From positions 79,302,731-79,366,730 of the forward strand of contig NC_082688.1 in assembly GCF_949987515.2 (NCBI RefSeq): a DNA stretch of 64,000 bases. The letters are read 5' to 3'. Made by a program: the position numbers and the translations under genes. Within the stretch, counting starts at the first letter, position 1; each line of letters opens with the position of its first letter. Source of the DNA: Delphinus delphis (Eukaryota; Chordata; Mammalia; Artiodactyla; Delphinidae). Of the stretch, positions 11,220 through 23,880 are shown one piece after another. The notes under the pieces were generated by a model. That model did not search any database. It was not told the DNA's origin and was given only the letters and a program-made list of their open reading frames with translations.

Positions 11220-12620
11220 GGAACTGGGTAATGACTACTGGTCCATGGTCCCTAGTGGACATGCTTTTTGACAAACTTGGGCAGAACTTTATTTATCACC
11301 TGGCCCACCTACACTCTGATTCTAACCAGGGGATTATGATGACACTTTGGGTTCCCAGGTATCGACGTCAGTTGAGACTCTACGTCCAACGGTCCTTGAA
11401 ATATTTGAGTGTTCTCCTTTCCCAAGTGTAAGAATTACCCAAGTAAATGACTTAATATATGCTATAAAAATATCAGCAGCACAACTTCAGATTACCAGCA
11501 ATGATGGACCTATTTATGGACCAGAGATTTGGTGCAGAATGTCTATTAGGGACTGTGATCTCCTAATCTCTTGTCACCGATAAGCAAGTGAAAGAAATGG
11601 GATTAAAGAAAGAGAAAATGAACAAAGGTGTATTGCAACAGAAGCCTCAGCCAATCCCACAGGAACCAGAGTATAACCTTGACCAAGGCAACTCCCCTCT
11701 GCTGAGGGTAATTTCCATAGAGGGACTCACCCCAAGATATTTGGTACCAAGAGTGGTTCTAGGAAGCAGACTCAGCTATGAGTCCTTGGCAGTTAATATT
11801 TTGTCAGCTGGGGGATGGTCCTGAAGCGGGGGTTCTCAGCAGCATACTACAGTGTCCATTACACTGGGTCATGTTAAAATAAGAGTCCCTGCACTACATG
11901 CAGAACCATTATTCTCCAACAACCTTAAGGATTTTAGTTCAGCTTGGAACACCAATTTTCTTCTCTCAGCCTACATTCTCCCTCATCAACTCTTAAGGTT
12001 CTTCCTTGAAATTTTGCATCCTCACACACCCAAAGACTTTCAGAGATGTTTATATATAAACATTAATCAATTTCACTTGGGTTTGTTTGTTGGTTTTCCA
12101 GAAGGTTTTTCAGCTACCATATAAAGTGAGTTAATGCAGAAATATACCAAAGATGAGGGAGAATTTCCAGCCTCACACAACCTATACTAATGATGCTTTT
12201 ACAGAGCTACCTATTAAAATTATTATCACTGGTCCGATGCTGGTAATTTTTAGTTACACTGAAGAAATTTTTCAGTAGATATTTAGCTTACAAATGGATG
12301 GGGTGGAGTCAGCAGGAGGAAGAAAAAATAATCCTCTCATTAGGATAACCAGGCAATTAGAGAAAGACCCTGACATATGGGTAATGTTCTTAGAAAGTTT
12401 CAGAAACACAGTTATATGGCAATTGCAATTAGCATCTAACAAGGAATTAGATTTGTTTATACACACTTCAGGGGGAAGAAAGATTATGGAGGATATTTCC
12501 AAGCCACCAAGTGTTCTGGGAATTGATGAAATATTGAATGACATCCTAAAAAATAACTTTTCTGGAACTGATACTCAGGTCTGTATAACTGGCCATGCTG
12601 AGAGAAGAATGAGCTAATAG
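11220..12620 (+). mobile_element. Possible ERVL-like retroviral remnant
   Basis: At about 11741-11761 the sequence 'ttggtaccaagagtggttct' resembles the primer-binding segment that follows ERVL/MaLR LTRs. Several open frames of 66-107 codons run on the plus strand up to 12617, which is unusual for this window. I cannot match any of them to a named retroviral protein, so this is only a candidate. Confidence 0.22.
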
Positions 12621-13550
12621 GTTTCAGGGTGATTTTCTACCCAAACAAGCTTGGAGTAGCTCGAGCAATTAATAAGCTTTCTGAGCTGATTCAAGATTAT
12701 AGGAAAAAATTGTAATGTGCAATTTGAGGGAACTCTTAAAAACCATCTCTGTGATTGTCAAGGATGACCCCATAATCACAATGCTGGCATCCATAGACCT
12801 GACTCAGATTTCTGTGAATCCAATATTCTCATTAATTTTATTCCTTTTAGAAATCTGCATCAAGAACTAGAAAACAAAATGGGCTTTTATGCATTCTGGC
12901 AAGATACGATGTCCTAATGTGAATCTATACTGATTCTTGACCTCATATCAGGGTTGACATTCTCCATTTGGATTTGTAAGGGGAAGAGAGTGACTTACTC
13001 CCACCAGACAGGTGGTAGATGGGGAAGAGAAAACTCAGGAAAACCTAACTCCTGAAAGAGCTGATTGAAAACAAGACTAGTTCTGGACCAGACCATTTGT
13101 AAAAACCACATAGCCAATGACTTAACGTGTTGCATGGAAACCATCTGTGCTGAAGATGGTGTATTTATATGATACTAGCTTATATAGGTTTGATTGTATT
13201 CAGGGAAACGTTGAAGATTCCCTGTTTAACTATACATAGCAGAAAGCTGTGTATCCACTTTTGCTCACTAACAACAGCTTTAAATTAGGTGAAGAAAGTA
13301 TGACTTAAAGATGAGTTAGACAGAAATGCGATTATTTTATTCATCCTAGTACTAAGACTAGCTCAGGGTACACTTTCTATTTCCCTCTCTCTGTCATAAA
13401 CATTTCTATTTTTGAATAAAATAATAGAGTTTGGTTTTCCTTTTGTACTTTGGGTCTAAGCAAAAAGAATGAAATATGGATATGGCTTGGACCCTGATTT
13501 GTCTATAGTATACACCCAGCCTGTTCCTGCCATATTGAATATTTTCAAAA
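12621..13550. other. Unassigned sequence
   Basis: No feature recognised, apart from the approach to the duplicated unit that starts at 13551. Confidence 0.4.
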
Positions 13551-13696
13551 AATTCTATTTTCAAAAAATAGAATATTTTGTACTAAGGTGGGATAGGGGT
13601 TGGGTTGGGAGACAAACTGAAAATAGAAAATTCTATTTTCAAAAAATAGAATATTTTGTACTAAGGTGGGGTAGGGGTTGAGTTGGGAGACAAACT
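13551..13696. repeat. Two-copy 68-bp direct repeat with hairpins
   Basis: Positions 13551-13618 and 13629-13696 are 68-bp copies with two differences. Each starts with the hairpin attctatttt-caa-aaaatagaat. The 10-bp spacer gaaaatagaa (13619-13628) is itself the reverse complement of ttctattttc at 13631-13640. Confidence 0.95.
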
Positions 13697-15104
13697 TTCA
13701 TGAGCATATTTCAGGAGACTCCAATGTATAAAATATTAACAGCTGTGTTATTACCCTAAGGGGTGATATAAGTCACACAGTGTATCAGGTTCCTATGTCA
13801 AGATATTATTTTCCATTGTTAATACTCCAATACTTCAGATTAGTCTTCATACATAACACTGTAATCCACATATAATAGTGCTGATAATCACATTGACTCT
13901 GTGGTTTTACAAATGGCCTGGTCCAGAACTAGTCTCCTTGTACTCAATCAGCTATTTCAGGAGTTACGTTTGCCTGGGCTTTGTCTTCCCCATGTACTAC
14001 TTGTCTGGTACTTTCTCTAAATATTTGAGGTGATTCACAATGACACCTGCCCAAGGTACATTCATTTCTCATTTTATCTCTATCACATTTGCATTGTCTT
14101 TGTGATCCAAGCAGCTAGAAATATTTTGGATTCCCAATAATCTGAGGATAAGAGCAGCCAGTAAACCATAGCAACACCCCCAGGAAGAACAGTCTTCTCT
14201 GAAGACTTTAGGAGTCCTCTGGGTGAGAGATGAGGGGTAGTACATCAATATTTAATGCTGGTTTCTGTGCAGATAAATTAATAGACCTTCTGGAACTACA
14301 ATCTCAGCTGCCCAATTCTGCACTGTGTCAACCTCCATGAAGGTAGACCCATGATCCATGAAAAGAAAAGCTATTTGTCCTCCTCTCCATAGAGAAAGTC
14401 AATCATCTGATGTTTTATTTTTTCTTCAGACCCTTTGCTATGTCCTCTTCTGATCTAACTCAGCTTAGATTCTTTACCCCATTGTGTATGACACTGTCTT
14501 ATCTATATAAGCAACTCCTTTTCCCAATTATTCTATCACAACTGGCGAACAACCCATGGCCTGGATCAATACAGCTCTTAGTTTTTTCCAGGATTATATC
14601 TAAAATCCTGAACGATGCTCAAGATAATCTCACAAATTTGCAGACTGGCACCAGTTTAAGTTCATGGTTTTAAAATTTAGATTGTCTATCTATGAAGGCC
14701 AGCAATTCAGAAATTCATGGCATTGCAATGTTAGAAAAATCAAATCTTCCTGTGTTACAAGCAATAAAATGTAAGATAGAAAAAAAAAGGCACTGAGGAA
14801 AAATATCCCATAAAACCTTTCAACTGGATAAAATTAATCAGAACAAAAGTGAAAATAAAGGATTACCTACTCTTCAGGGGCCTGACATCTGCATTTTAGC
14901 CCTCATGAAGTTGAGAGAGAAAAAAATATGCAGAGAAGAAAGCAAAAATATAGAGCATAGCTGGAGAATATTACTTTGAAAAGAACCCTAGAGGTAATTA
15001 CTGGCATATGGAACTGACTTCAACCAAATAAAAATGAAGTCCGACAAATTTTGACAGTTATACTAAAAGCTTGAACTAAAAATTCATGTGACTGTTCAAG
15101 GTTT
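13697..15104. other. Unassigned sequence
   Basis: About 1.4 kb with ordinary composition. Open frames reach 87 codons (14410-14673) and carry no recognisable motif. It may be old retroviral sequence, but I cannot support that. Confidence 0.35.
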
Positions 15105-15118
15105 AAAATAACCCTTTC

Positions 15119-15468
15119 TCAGACTTCCCTGGTGGCGCAGTGGTTAAAAACCTGCCTGCCAATGCAGGGGACGCGGGTTCGAGCCCTGGTCCAGGAAGAT
15201 CCCATATGCTGTGGAGCAACTAAGCCCGTGCACCACAACTGCTGAGCCTGTGCTCTAGAGCTCGTGAGCCACGACTACTGAAGCCTGTGCACCTAGAGCC
15301 CGTGCTCCACAACAAGAGAAGCCACCGAAATGAGAAGCCGGCACACCTCAATGAAGAGCAGCCCCTGCTCGCCACAACTAGAGAAAGCCCGCGCACAGCA
15401 GCGAAGACCCAACGCAGCCAAAAATAAAAATAAATAAATAAATTTATAAAAAGTAAGAATAATAAAAT
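15119..15468 (+). mobile_element. CHR-type SINE, long class
   Basis: Starts at 'gacttccctggtggcgcagtg' and runs through the complete long-class body to an ataaataaat tail. The target-site duplication includes aaaataaccctt (15105-15116 and 15469-15480), continuing imperfectly as tctcag and ttctgag. Confidence 0.97.
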
Positions 15469-15480
15469 AAAATAACCCTT

Positions 15481-16849
15481 TTTCTGAGCAGGTAGTAGAA
15501 TGAGAAAGCAGTATACCTCCCAAGGAGGGCGTATTTCACGACAGCACTTCAGATGTGGCCAAAGGGGATATGTAATAAAAAGGAAGCACCTCACCATAAG
15601 GTAGAGCCACAGTGGTAAGAGAGCTGCTTCAGAGGTCCGATTAGGGCCTAACTAAGGAACATTCCCCACCACTAGATTACAGTGTCCTCCTAATATCTGC
15701 CATCAGGATTTCAGAGTTGTTACAGACCAGTGACTACTGTGTATTTTATATCAGTCCCATTTCTAAATGGAAGTACTTATTGTATGTAAGCAAAACTCAT
15801 TCCACCATCATACGTTGTGTTTTAAGAGTGGAGAACTGTGTGTTATAGTTCCCTAGGCCAAGAAGAGCTATACCTGGATCTAATTGAGGGACTACTTTGC
15901 ATCCTCCAGAGATCCTGGACTTAGACTATAATCCTGTGACTGAATAAGACATTTGGGTTTTCTCAGTTAAAAAGGGGATTAGTAAGCTCTGTGTTTGGGT
16001 AGAACTGTGAACTAAGATCTGGTGACAAGAGAGCTGAACTATGGTAGTCATTATTAGTGCTCACGATATCTGTTTTGCTTCTCTTTCCAGGCAAGTGAAC
16101 GACAACACTTCCCAATGTTAATTTTCCTTAAAACTAGATGGGGCTAATTGACTAGTTCTGGCCAATGGTCTGTGAATAGAAGTGACATATCAATTCTGGA
16201 CTGAAGCAGAAAAGAAACAGGTGAAAGTTCTTTATGTCCTTTCCTCTCCTGCTGCAAAAAACATGGAAGCCTCATGGTGAGGTTCTAGAACCAAGAGATT
16301 TGAGCAGCCAGAATTAAGGAGCCAATGTATGGAGAAAAGTTAACCTGGAGTGTTCCTGCAGCAAACCGAAACGAATGAGAAACTTTCATTGTGTTAGACC
16401 ACTGAGACTTTTTTAAAATCCACAGAATAACCTCACTTATTCAGACCCAACTTTAATGAAATCATGCACATTTAATTTAAAATCTAAATTATCATTCAAC
16501 AGTATTCAGCATTTTGAGGATGTAGACCCATTATATTTTGAGATCTATTATTACTGATGAGAAGTATGTTGCAAATTTAAAATGTATACTTATAAGTAAT
16601 CTTTATTTCCTTTCTGATAACTTTTATAGTAATTTATTTTTAAAATCATTCCATTTTACCATGATTTCTTTGTGTGAGATTTATTTTCATATTTTTCCTG
16701 CTTGAAACTCAAGATACTCCCTCTATTTGAGAATTTGTTTTTCTTCACTTTTGGAAATTCTTAACCATGACTAATGAAAATAATGCCTATTAGACACGTA
16801 TTGGCTCTCATTCTGGCTTCCATATTCCTTAACTAATATTTTAACGTTT
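15481..16849. other. Unassigned sequence
   Basis: No recognisable feature. The composition becomes very AT-rich after 16440. Confidence 0.4.
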
Positions 16850-17540
16850 TCCATCATTTTCTCTCCCAATTGTGCAGTCTATGTGATTTCCTCAGACTTA
16901 CTGTCCAGTTCATAAATTCTCTTTTCAGCTGTTTAGTTTACCGTTCAGTCTTTGCATTCAGAATATTTTTTACATATAGACCTTTTAAAACTTTCTAATT
17001 CCTTTTATACATTTTTGGTTCCTATCTTATGACTACTGTTCTTTTATCTCTTTGAATAATTTAAATAAACATTATGAACTTTTTTTTTCAGACTTGTTAT
17101 TTCTAGTTCTAAGCATCTAAATTCTCCACTTACTGGATCTGTGATTCTCTCCCACAATGGTTCCTTCTGTGTGATGTGAACACTTTCACTGGGAGCTCAT
17201 CTTCATCCTGTCATTCTGTATTCCTTTTTTGGTAAGTCAAATATGCTCTGGACTGAGAAAATGTCTGACACCAGCACTTTCGTGCTCAACACTGCAAGTC
17301 CCAGGTATTTCACTGGCTCTTAATTTCTTGATCCCTCACATGCAACTCACATAATCCTGAAGTTCTCATTTTTCAAGGGTATTTTGCCCCCCATGGACAG
17401 GCTAATGGAAGGTAAATTTTCTTGCTGTTTCTGATAGGCTAAGGTTGGAGTTTTCTGGTGTTCATTTCAGGGATGGGGCAGCCCTTGATGATTCTGACTT
17501 TAGGCAAGAAGCTTAGTACTAGTTCCCTAGGAACTTGAGA
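16850..17540 (-). mobile_element. Old L1/HAL1-type 3' fragment
   Basis: The plus strand reads like the reverse complement of an old L1 3' region: 'cttttcagctgtttagttta', then 'aactttctaattccttt', then 'tctttgaataatttaaa', and a later GC-richer block. Similar reversed L1 tails occur at 43590-44390 and 48680-49335. Strongly decayed, with no target-site duplication visible. Confidence 0.5.
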
Positions 17541-18089
17541 TCTATGGTTAAACATTTCTCCTTCTGTGTGTATCTAAAACACAGAACCAAGCTGTTAATA
17601 TCTCAATATATTTTTAATAACCCCATGGTGATGTTGGCAGAAGCCCCTGCTCACAGCTCTGATGTTGCATGTTTTCTTCTTTTCTGTCTCATGGCGATTT
17701 CTCTCTCTTGGTTTTGAGTTTGGCTATGTTTCCAAATACTCTTTGGCTTATTTTACAAAGCATTCACTTGTATATAGAGCTATTTGTGTCCTATTTGACA
17801 TATTTTTTGTGAAATCTAAAACTTAATCTTCATGATACTTTAATTGGGATTGAACTAGAAATATGAAACAGAAAGAGAATAGGTATCTATCACATCTAAG
17901 AGAATGTCATGGGTCCGCATTTACTCAACATTTCTTATACACTTTCAATATTCCAATAGGGATTTGAGGTTTAATTTTTGCAAAATCATGAACATCTGTC
18001 ATTGTTTATTCCTGAGAATTTTTTAAACTTACTGGTGCTATATTGTCTTAGCAAACTCTTCATTTTTAGGTGTAGATATTAACCCATTA
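17541..18089. other. Unassigned sequence
   Basis: AT-rich sequence with nothing recognised. Confidence 0.4.
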
Positions 18090-18380
18090 GGAGGCCACTC
18101 TATTAGTCCATTTAGAAGAAAATGTGTCTTGAAATAGAGCAGTAACCATGGAAATAAAGAAAAGCTCAGACTGAAGAGATATTTTAAAAGTATGATTAAC
18201 AGGATGTGATGGTCAGATGTGAGGAATGGAAAAGATAGAGGTATCGAGGATGACATCCATGCTTCTCTCTTGATGGTGGATGGAGGTGCCACTGAAAACT
18301 GGTGAAGGAACAGATGTGGGGTGAAGGATGGGAAGATTAGAATATAAAGATAGGAAGTTTGTAATAAATTTATACTAAGC
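18090..18380 (-). repeat. L2 LINE fragment
   Basis: The plus strand reads 'gatagaggtatcgaggatga' then 'gatggtggatggaggtgcca' then 'agatgtggggtgaaggatgg', the reverse complement of an L2 ORF2/3' segment. It is decayed and the limits are approximate. Confidence 0.55.
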
Positions 18381-19991
18381 TATCTTTTTATTGAATAATT
18401 TATTATGTCATTGAAGGAAGATATTTTGGAGTAAGGCACAGCTTCGTGGAAACATATGAGCCACTAGAGAGGCTCTGATTCGCTAGAGAGGGCAGGAATG
18501 AAGGGCTACTAAGAAGGCCTGGGATCTAGATAAGATATCTGAATGTCCTCTCCCAGAGGAGTTGTGATGAGGTCAGAAGGTCAAGAGCAGCTTCATACAG
18601 TTGGAGGGAAGATATTGAGATGATATTCAGAACACTCCATTTTCATATCTGACCCATCACAACTATTACAGTCTTCAGTGATGAAAAAATAAAATGTATC
18701 TTTCTGTATTGAAAACGTACAGAGCCAGAGACTTTTCACAAAAATAAAATGTCCAGTTGCTTGAAATATTCTAAATAGATATGGCAGTGGAGAAACATTT
18801 CCTTCTCAGTAGCACTCTAGCATCTTTACTCTGGAGTCATCAGCACAGTCATTAGCATCTTAATTTGGCTGTGGGTACCTTGTATGTGAAGTAGATGGAG
18901 TGTGTTTTTTAAAGGTTTTCACTGGACGGTCAGGATGTGATCGAGAGTTGAAAGATAGCCTGCGGCACTTCTTGTCCAACACTGTGCAACTCCCTAATGA
19001 GATACCATTGACAAATATGTGTGAGGGACTAATAAGCCAGTTAGAGCCACTCTCAGAGCAAACAAGCCACCTAAGTGACAGCATGACTGAAATGCAGACC
19101 ACATTCTCCTCTGCCTTTGCTGAAAACACGAATTCATATGCAGGCACACTCTTCGTCAGTTTTCTTAAGGAAATTATCATGGAATTTAAGCATTTCAAAC
19201 TTCAGAGTTGGCTTTTTTCCAGGCAAAGAGAGTATATAAAGTTGCACCAAAAATGAACCCACAGAAACATAATCAATTCCATCATGGGAAAAGGAAAAGG
19301 TCATATTGCTATATTAATTGCCTTATTGCCCTTCCCACCAAAAACAAACGACAAGATCCATAGCATCGTGGACTTCATGATCAGCTCTGCTCTAATAGAG
19401 AGAGAAGTCAGGGGAAAGGAAAAGAAGAAAAATCTCCCCAATATAGCTTCCTTTATGGAGTGCAAGGACTTTGGGAAAAGATAAGAATGTCTTAATTAAT
19501 TAGTTAATTATTTCTACAAACATATATTAATGTCCTACTATTAATGAGGCTTTTGTATGCCCAGGTGAACAAAAATGAGAAGGACTGCATCTCCAGTCAA
19601 GTTCAGGTATGCATGGCCAGCCATTAACAAACTTATAAAACAATGCTTTTGGTGTCTTCAGCCTCTTTTTTTTTTTCTCACACCATTTCTTATTTCCCAT
19701 TACTCTTTTCTCCTTTCAGTCATCTACCTTCAAAGCTCCTCTCCAAAAAATCCCTGACAACATTCAATGACCTGTTTAAATGGACTATTTAAAACAACTA
19801 CAATAGGACAAGAGAGAATGTTCCTTATGGTAATAAAAAGCATAAATTTAAACAAAAAGCCTACAACATCGTACACATTAGTGAAAATATTAACATGAAT
19901 GGTTGATAGCAATATTTTTAGTAATTTTTTTTTTAATTCCCCACTTGTTTGTTGCTTTCTAATCTACTTCACGGGCAGCTGAGAGAGTAAA
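18381..19991. other. Unassigned sequence with a 118-codon open frame
   Basis: The plus-strand frame 18900-19256 has fairly protein-like composition (many Ser, Thr, Glu and Leu), but no domain I recognise, no clear splice context, and a 112-codon frame on the opposite strand over the same bases. It is not called as a gene. The rest of the stretch is featureless. Confidence 0.3.
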
Positions 19992-20015
19992 CATAATAAA
20001 TTTTAATTTATTATG
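19992..20015. repeat. Perfect AT-rich palindrome
   Basis: The arm cataataaatt (19992-20002) and the arm aatttattatg (20005-20015) flank the loop tt. Two further cataataaatt copies follow within 50 bp (about 20018 and 20049). Confidence 0.9.
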
Positions 20016-20315
20016 AACATAATAAATTAATGTTTAATTTATTTTAAACATAATAAATTCTAATCATGTCACCTCTCCCATGAAAACCTTTCAATAGCTT
20101 TTTAATAATCTTAAGATAAAAATCAAATCCTTAAAGGAGCCTTCCAAGCTTTGCATGACCTCCGAATGCCATCTAGTGCCCCTCTCCCTTTAGCTCAATA
20201 AGCATCAACCAACTGGGCTTTCTTTTAGATCTTTCCACATCAAGAGATGTTATGCTTCCTTTGCCTGCACTGGTTCACTGGGCCCTACACACTCCCAGCT
20301 CTCAAGCCACCTCCC

Positions 20316-20317
<2 letters not shown>

Positions 20318-20363
<46 letters not shown>
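20318..20363. repeat. (CA)n microsatellite inside L2
   Basis: About 23 uninterrupted CA units. Confidence 0.97.
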
Positions 20364-20365
<2 letters not shown>

Positions 20366-20423
20366 TCTCTCTCATCATCTGCATAATTCATCTTTCAATT
20401 CACCATTCAAAGTATCAGTTCCT

Positions 20424-20580
20424 CTCTGCTCAATGTTATGTGGCAACCTGGATGGGGAGGGAGTCTGGGGGAGAATGGATACATGTATATGTATGGTTGA
20501 GTTGCTTCGCTGTGCACCTGAAACGATCACAACATTGTTAATCTGCTATACTCCAATATAAAATAAAAAGGTTAAAAAAA
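20424..20580 (+). mobile_element. L1 3' end, heavily 5'-truncated
   Basis: Ends with the cetartiodactyl L1 tail 'gtgcacctgaaacgatcaca..ttgttaatctgctatactcc' and an A-rich run. The flanks atcagttcct (20414-20423) and atcaattcct (20581-20590) form a short target-site duplication. Confidence 0.85.
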
Positions 20581-21084
20581 ATCAATTCCTTTGAGAATAA
20601 GAAGTCTTCCTTCTCCTTCTCCATCATTCTCTCCCATAGTACCATGCTTCCCCTAGCCCTGTAAGACTTTTCACCTGTGGTTACTATATTTTAAATGTAA
20701 TTACTATTTAATTTCTTTTGTAACCTCTACAGAGCTAAGGGCCATGTTTGTTTTGTTTAATAATGTATGCCTGGCATACATACACAGCCTGGTACATAGT
20801 AGGTATTCTATAAGTATTTATGGAATGAATAAATGAATGACTAGAATATTAAGATCAATAAAATGAGAACACATCATAATTTCTGAAATTAGACTCAAAT
20901 TAGTTCTGAGTTTCTTGGCAAATAGAATAAAAAGAGGAAATTAATCAAGTTTAATCAATTATATAAGGAGAATCAAACCATTTCTTCAAGGCAACAAAAC
21001 GTTTCCTATTTCTAAAGAATGTAGAAAACTTTCTCAAAGAGATAATTTTCCTTCACAGTTCTAATCACAGTTTATATATGTGTA

Positions 21085-21245
21085 TGATCATCAATGGGTA
21101 TGTGCTACAGTAGACTCCAAACTTCTGAAAGGCACAGACCCTGTCTGTTTGACTTACTAAAACATCCCAGCACATAACACAGTGCCTGAAATAGTAAAAG
21201 GCTCTGATAGTAACTCATTTATTCTTTCATTCATTCAACAAATAT
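21085..21245 (+). repeat. L2 LINE 3' tail
   Basis: 'ctccaaacttctgaaaggca', then 'accctgtctgtttgacttac', then 'cagcacataacacagtgcct', then a 'cattcattcaacaaat' end. This is the standard L2 3' order. Confidence 0.75.
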
Positions 21246-21759
21246 CTACTAAGCAGTTATTACCTGTTCAGCACTAAGATAATAAATACAATGAGTAACT
21301 GATGGAAATAGTATATCTTATCACTTTATAGCAACAGTAGTCACAAATTTCATATGGCTGCTTTAGGTTTTTGTTGTTTATGCTGACGTTGTTGGCATTT
21401 GATAAAGCATGAGAGAAAACATTAAAACATGGTAAAACTGCGTAATAAGGAGCATAACAAAAGTTTTCCACACACTTCACTTTTTAAAGGTTCAACCTGT
21501 TTTAGGATGGAATTTGGAGTAAACAGAGGAGACAGGAAGGCCACTAGGTAACACTTCTCTAGCTGAGCTTATGCCAGAACTTGGAGAAAAATACCACTCA
21601 ACTCTGAGCTTGCTGACGACAGCTGGTAGTGCTGGAGTTCCTGTGTGCTCACTCTGGTTCCAAAATATCCTGCAGATTGGGGCTGGTTCACCAAATTTTC
21701 TTTTCTTTGTAGCAGCAGGCAGTAGAGAGTCAAACTACTTTTCCTTCTTCTTTCAAGTC
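21246..21759. other. Unassigned sequence
   Basis: No feature recognised. Confidence 0.4.
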
Positions 21760-21774
21760 AATCTAGTATTTTCA

Positions 21775-22027
21775 AAACTTATGGTTACCCAAGGTGGGGG
21801 GTGTTAAATGAGGAGCTTGGGATTAAAATATCCACACTACTATATATAAAAAGGACCTACTGTATAGCACAGGGAACTATACTCAATATCTTGTAATAAT
21901 CTATAATGGAAGAGAATGTTAAAAAAGAATATATATATTTATATATGTATAACTGAATCACTTTACTGTGCACCTGAAACTAACACAACATTGTAAATCA
22001 ACTATATTTTAATAAATTTTTTTTTTA
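21775..22027 (+). mobile_element. L1 3' end, 5'-truncated, with target-site duplication
   Basis: Holds the young L1 3' UTR ('cctactgtatagcacaggga' through 'acaacattgtaaatcaacta') and an A/T tail. Flanked by aatctagtattttca (21760-21774) and aatctagtgttttca (22028-22042), 15 bp with one mismatch. Confidence 0.93.
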
Positions 22028-22042
22028 AATCTAGTGTTTTCA

Positions 22043-23654
22043 GCTTCCCAGCTCCGTGTAGCTATTTTCATCTGAAGCCCTTTACAGTTAGCTGCCATAC
22101 AGAAATATGTAGAAGGGGAATAGGGACACCAAAAACAAGATCATGATTCTTGGGCTATAGTTTCTGATTCCATTTGGAGATGGCAGTTTGATATTACACT
22201 AAACTTAGGCCATTCTATTTTAATTTCCTAAAGTACCATACACTAGTCATCAAAGGAAATGAGTCATCTGATCTCTCCTCCTTCTAGGGCATGTTCTGAA
22301 GCACAAAGCTGGGAAGAGGCAGTAGAAGGTAACTCACTCGTGTTTCCAGTGGATTCTTTGTATGTGTAAGGACCTCCCCCATAGTGATCCATTTCCTAAT
22401 TCCTCTGCAGCTCATGAAATCTGATCATGAACATCAATGAGCCTCCTAAGGGTTCTGCAGCAAAGATCACTCCACGTGTACATGAAGTGAGTTGGGCAAT
22501 AGGGGAGCTCAGTCTGCCTCATAAAGTGGGACTGGATGGCTACTTTCTGCTAAATGGATACATCCTTACCAGAGCCATGGCTTTATTGAAGTCATTTAAT
22601 CACTCTAGATATCATTTTCCTTTACTATAAAATGGGGACAAAAATATGTCTTGTTCATTCCACAGGATTTTCTAAGGATAAAGTGATATTAGGCATGTGA
22701 AAGAAGTGCTCCCTAAAATTTCCAGGGGTGGGAAGGATATGAGTTTACCTCCTCAATCTTGATGAGCAAAGACTATTCTATCTTTTCCAGGCATGTTTTA
22801 TTTCTCTTCCACTCCATTTTCCCACAGAATGGATGTGAAGTTTTTGAGTTGAGGGTTAAAGGAAGGCTTGCATCTTCTACTCCCATTAATGTTGATCACC
22901 AGAAATATATTTTACATACACAGCAGATTCCTCTTTTGCCTGAAAATATGCATACTTAAATCTCTTTCGATGAAGATATTAGAAACATTTCTGTGATTTT
23001 AAATTTCACTTTAGCTCCAGTTATTATCAAAATGCTAAATCTATTTGGACATTTGAAAAAATAATGCAGAATAAAGTACGCAAGCTTTACTTATTTATCT
23101 TTGCAAAGCAGGAAAGAATATCAAACCAGAAGAACCAAAAGAACTTCAAAAAATATAAAGTTGCACTTCCTACTTTCCGTGAAATAGTCCAAATAAGAGA
23201 ACCAAATTGCTGCTACTCTCATTTAAACAGCTCACCAATATCTAAAACAAATGAGTCACAACCTTGTTTCTGTATCACTTATCTCAGATTTCCCTTTTCA
23301 GGAACATTTTTGAAATAACGTCAGTGATAGCTTCATCTCATTCTCTGGAAAAATAGAACAGAAAATTACCCACCCCTGGTGCACTAGATGTAGAAATGCC
23401 TAAATTATTCAAATAGCCCATAGCAGCCATGCTTGCACAGACTTCTGAATGATTCTCTTTGATATGAGTTACTTCCCTACAGTGGGCACTCAGCTCTAAT
23501 CTTCACTGCCCTTCATTTCTCAGAATTTTCTGCTCTACAGTTCTGTTTATTTATCATAGGATTGTCAAAGCCCTAGTTGATTTCTTGACTACCAAATGTG
23601 GAGGCTTATATCAAATCTGTTTTCAGTGCCTTTACCTAGCCAGGAAAATGAGTG
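22043..23654. other. Unassigned sequence with one MIR scrap
   Basis: A MIR-like piece lies at about 22580-22700 ('tttaatcactctagatatcat', 'tactataaaatggggacaaa'). The rest has open frames of 66-84 codons without motifs and no repeat that I recognise. Confidence 0.4.
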
Positions 23655-23880
23655 CCATTCATTCACTCCATCATTCAAAAACACTTATTCATACCTTCGT
23701 GTACTAGAACAGTGCTAAATACCTGAGAATCAGAGATTAAAAGCCAGAGTTCTTTCATTCAAGGATGTCACCACTCAGTTGGTATAGACAATTAAGGAGA
23801 TAATTACAATATAGATACATACAAAACAATCACACACACACAGATACACAGAGAGAGAGAGGGAGATACACACAAATTAC
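23655..23880 (-). repeat. L2 LINE 3' end with a simple-repeat tail
   Basis: 'ttcattcactccatcattca' is followed by 'agaacagtgctaaatacctg' and 'cattcaaggatgtcaccactca', an L2 3' end in reverse. An impure (CA)/(GA) stretch follows at 23829-23873. Confidence 0.6.

Larger units (their letters stand above)
20050..20840 (+). repeat. L2 LINE 3' end, broken by an L1 and a (CA)n tract
   Basis: Follows the L2 3' order: 'ctttcaatagctttttaataa', 'ccttccaagctttgcatgacct', 'ttcctttgcctgcactggttc', then 'agggccatgtttgtt', 'gcctggtacatagtaggtat', and a (GAAT)n end at 20825-20840. An L1 tail (20424-20580) and a (CA)n run (20318-20363) interrupt it. Confidence 0.8.

Noticed and set aside
18860..19198. 112-codon minus-strand frame opposite 18900-19256
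   Set aside because: Mutually antisense frames cannot both be coding, and neither has a motif.
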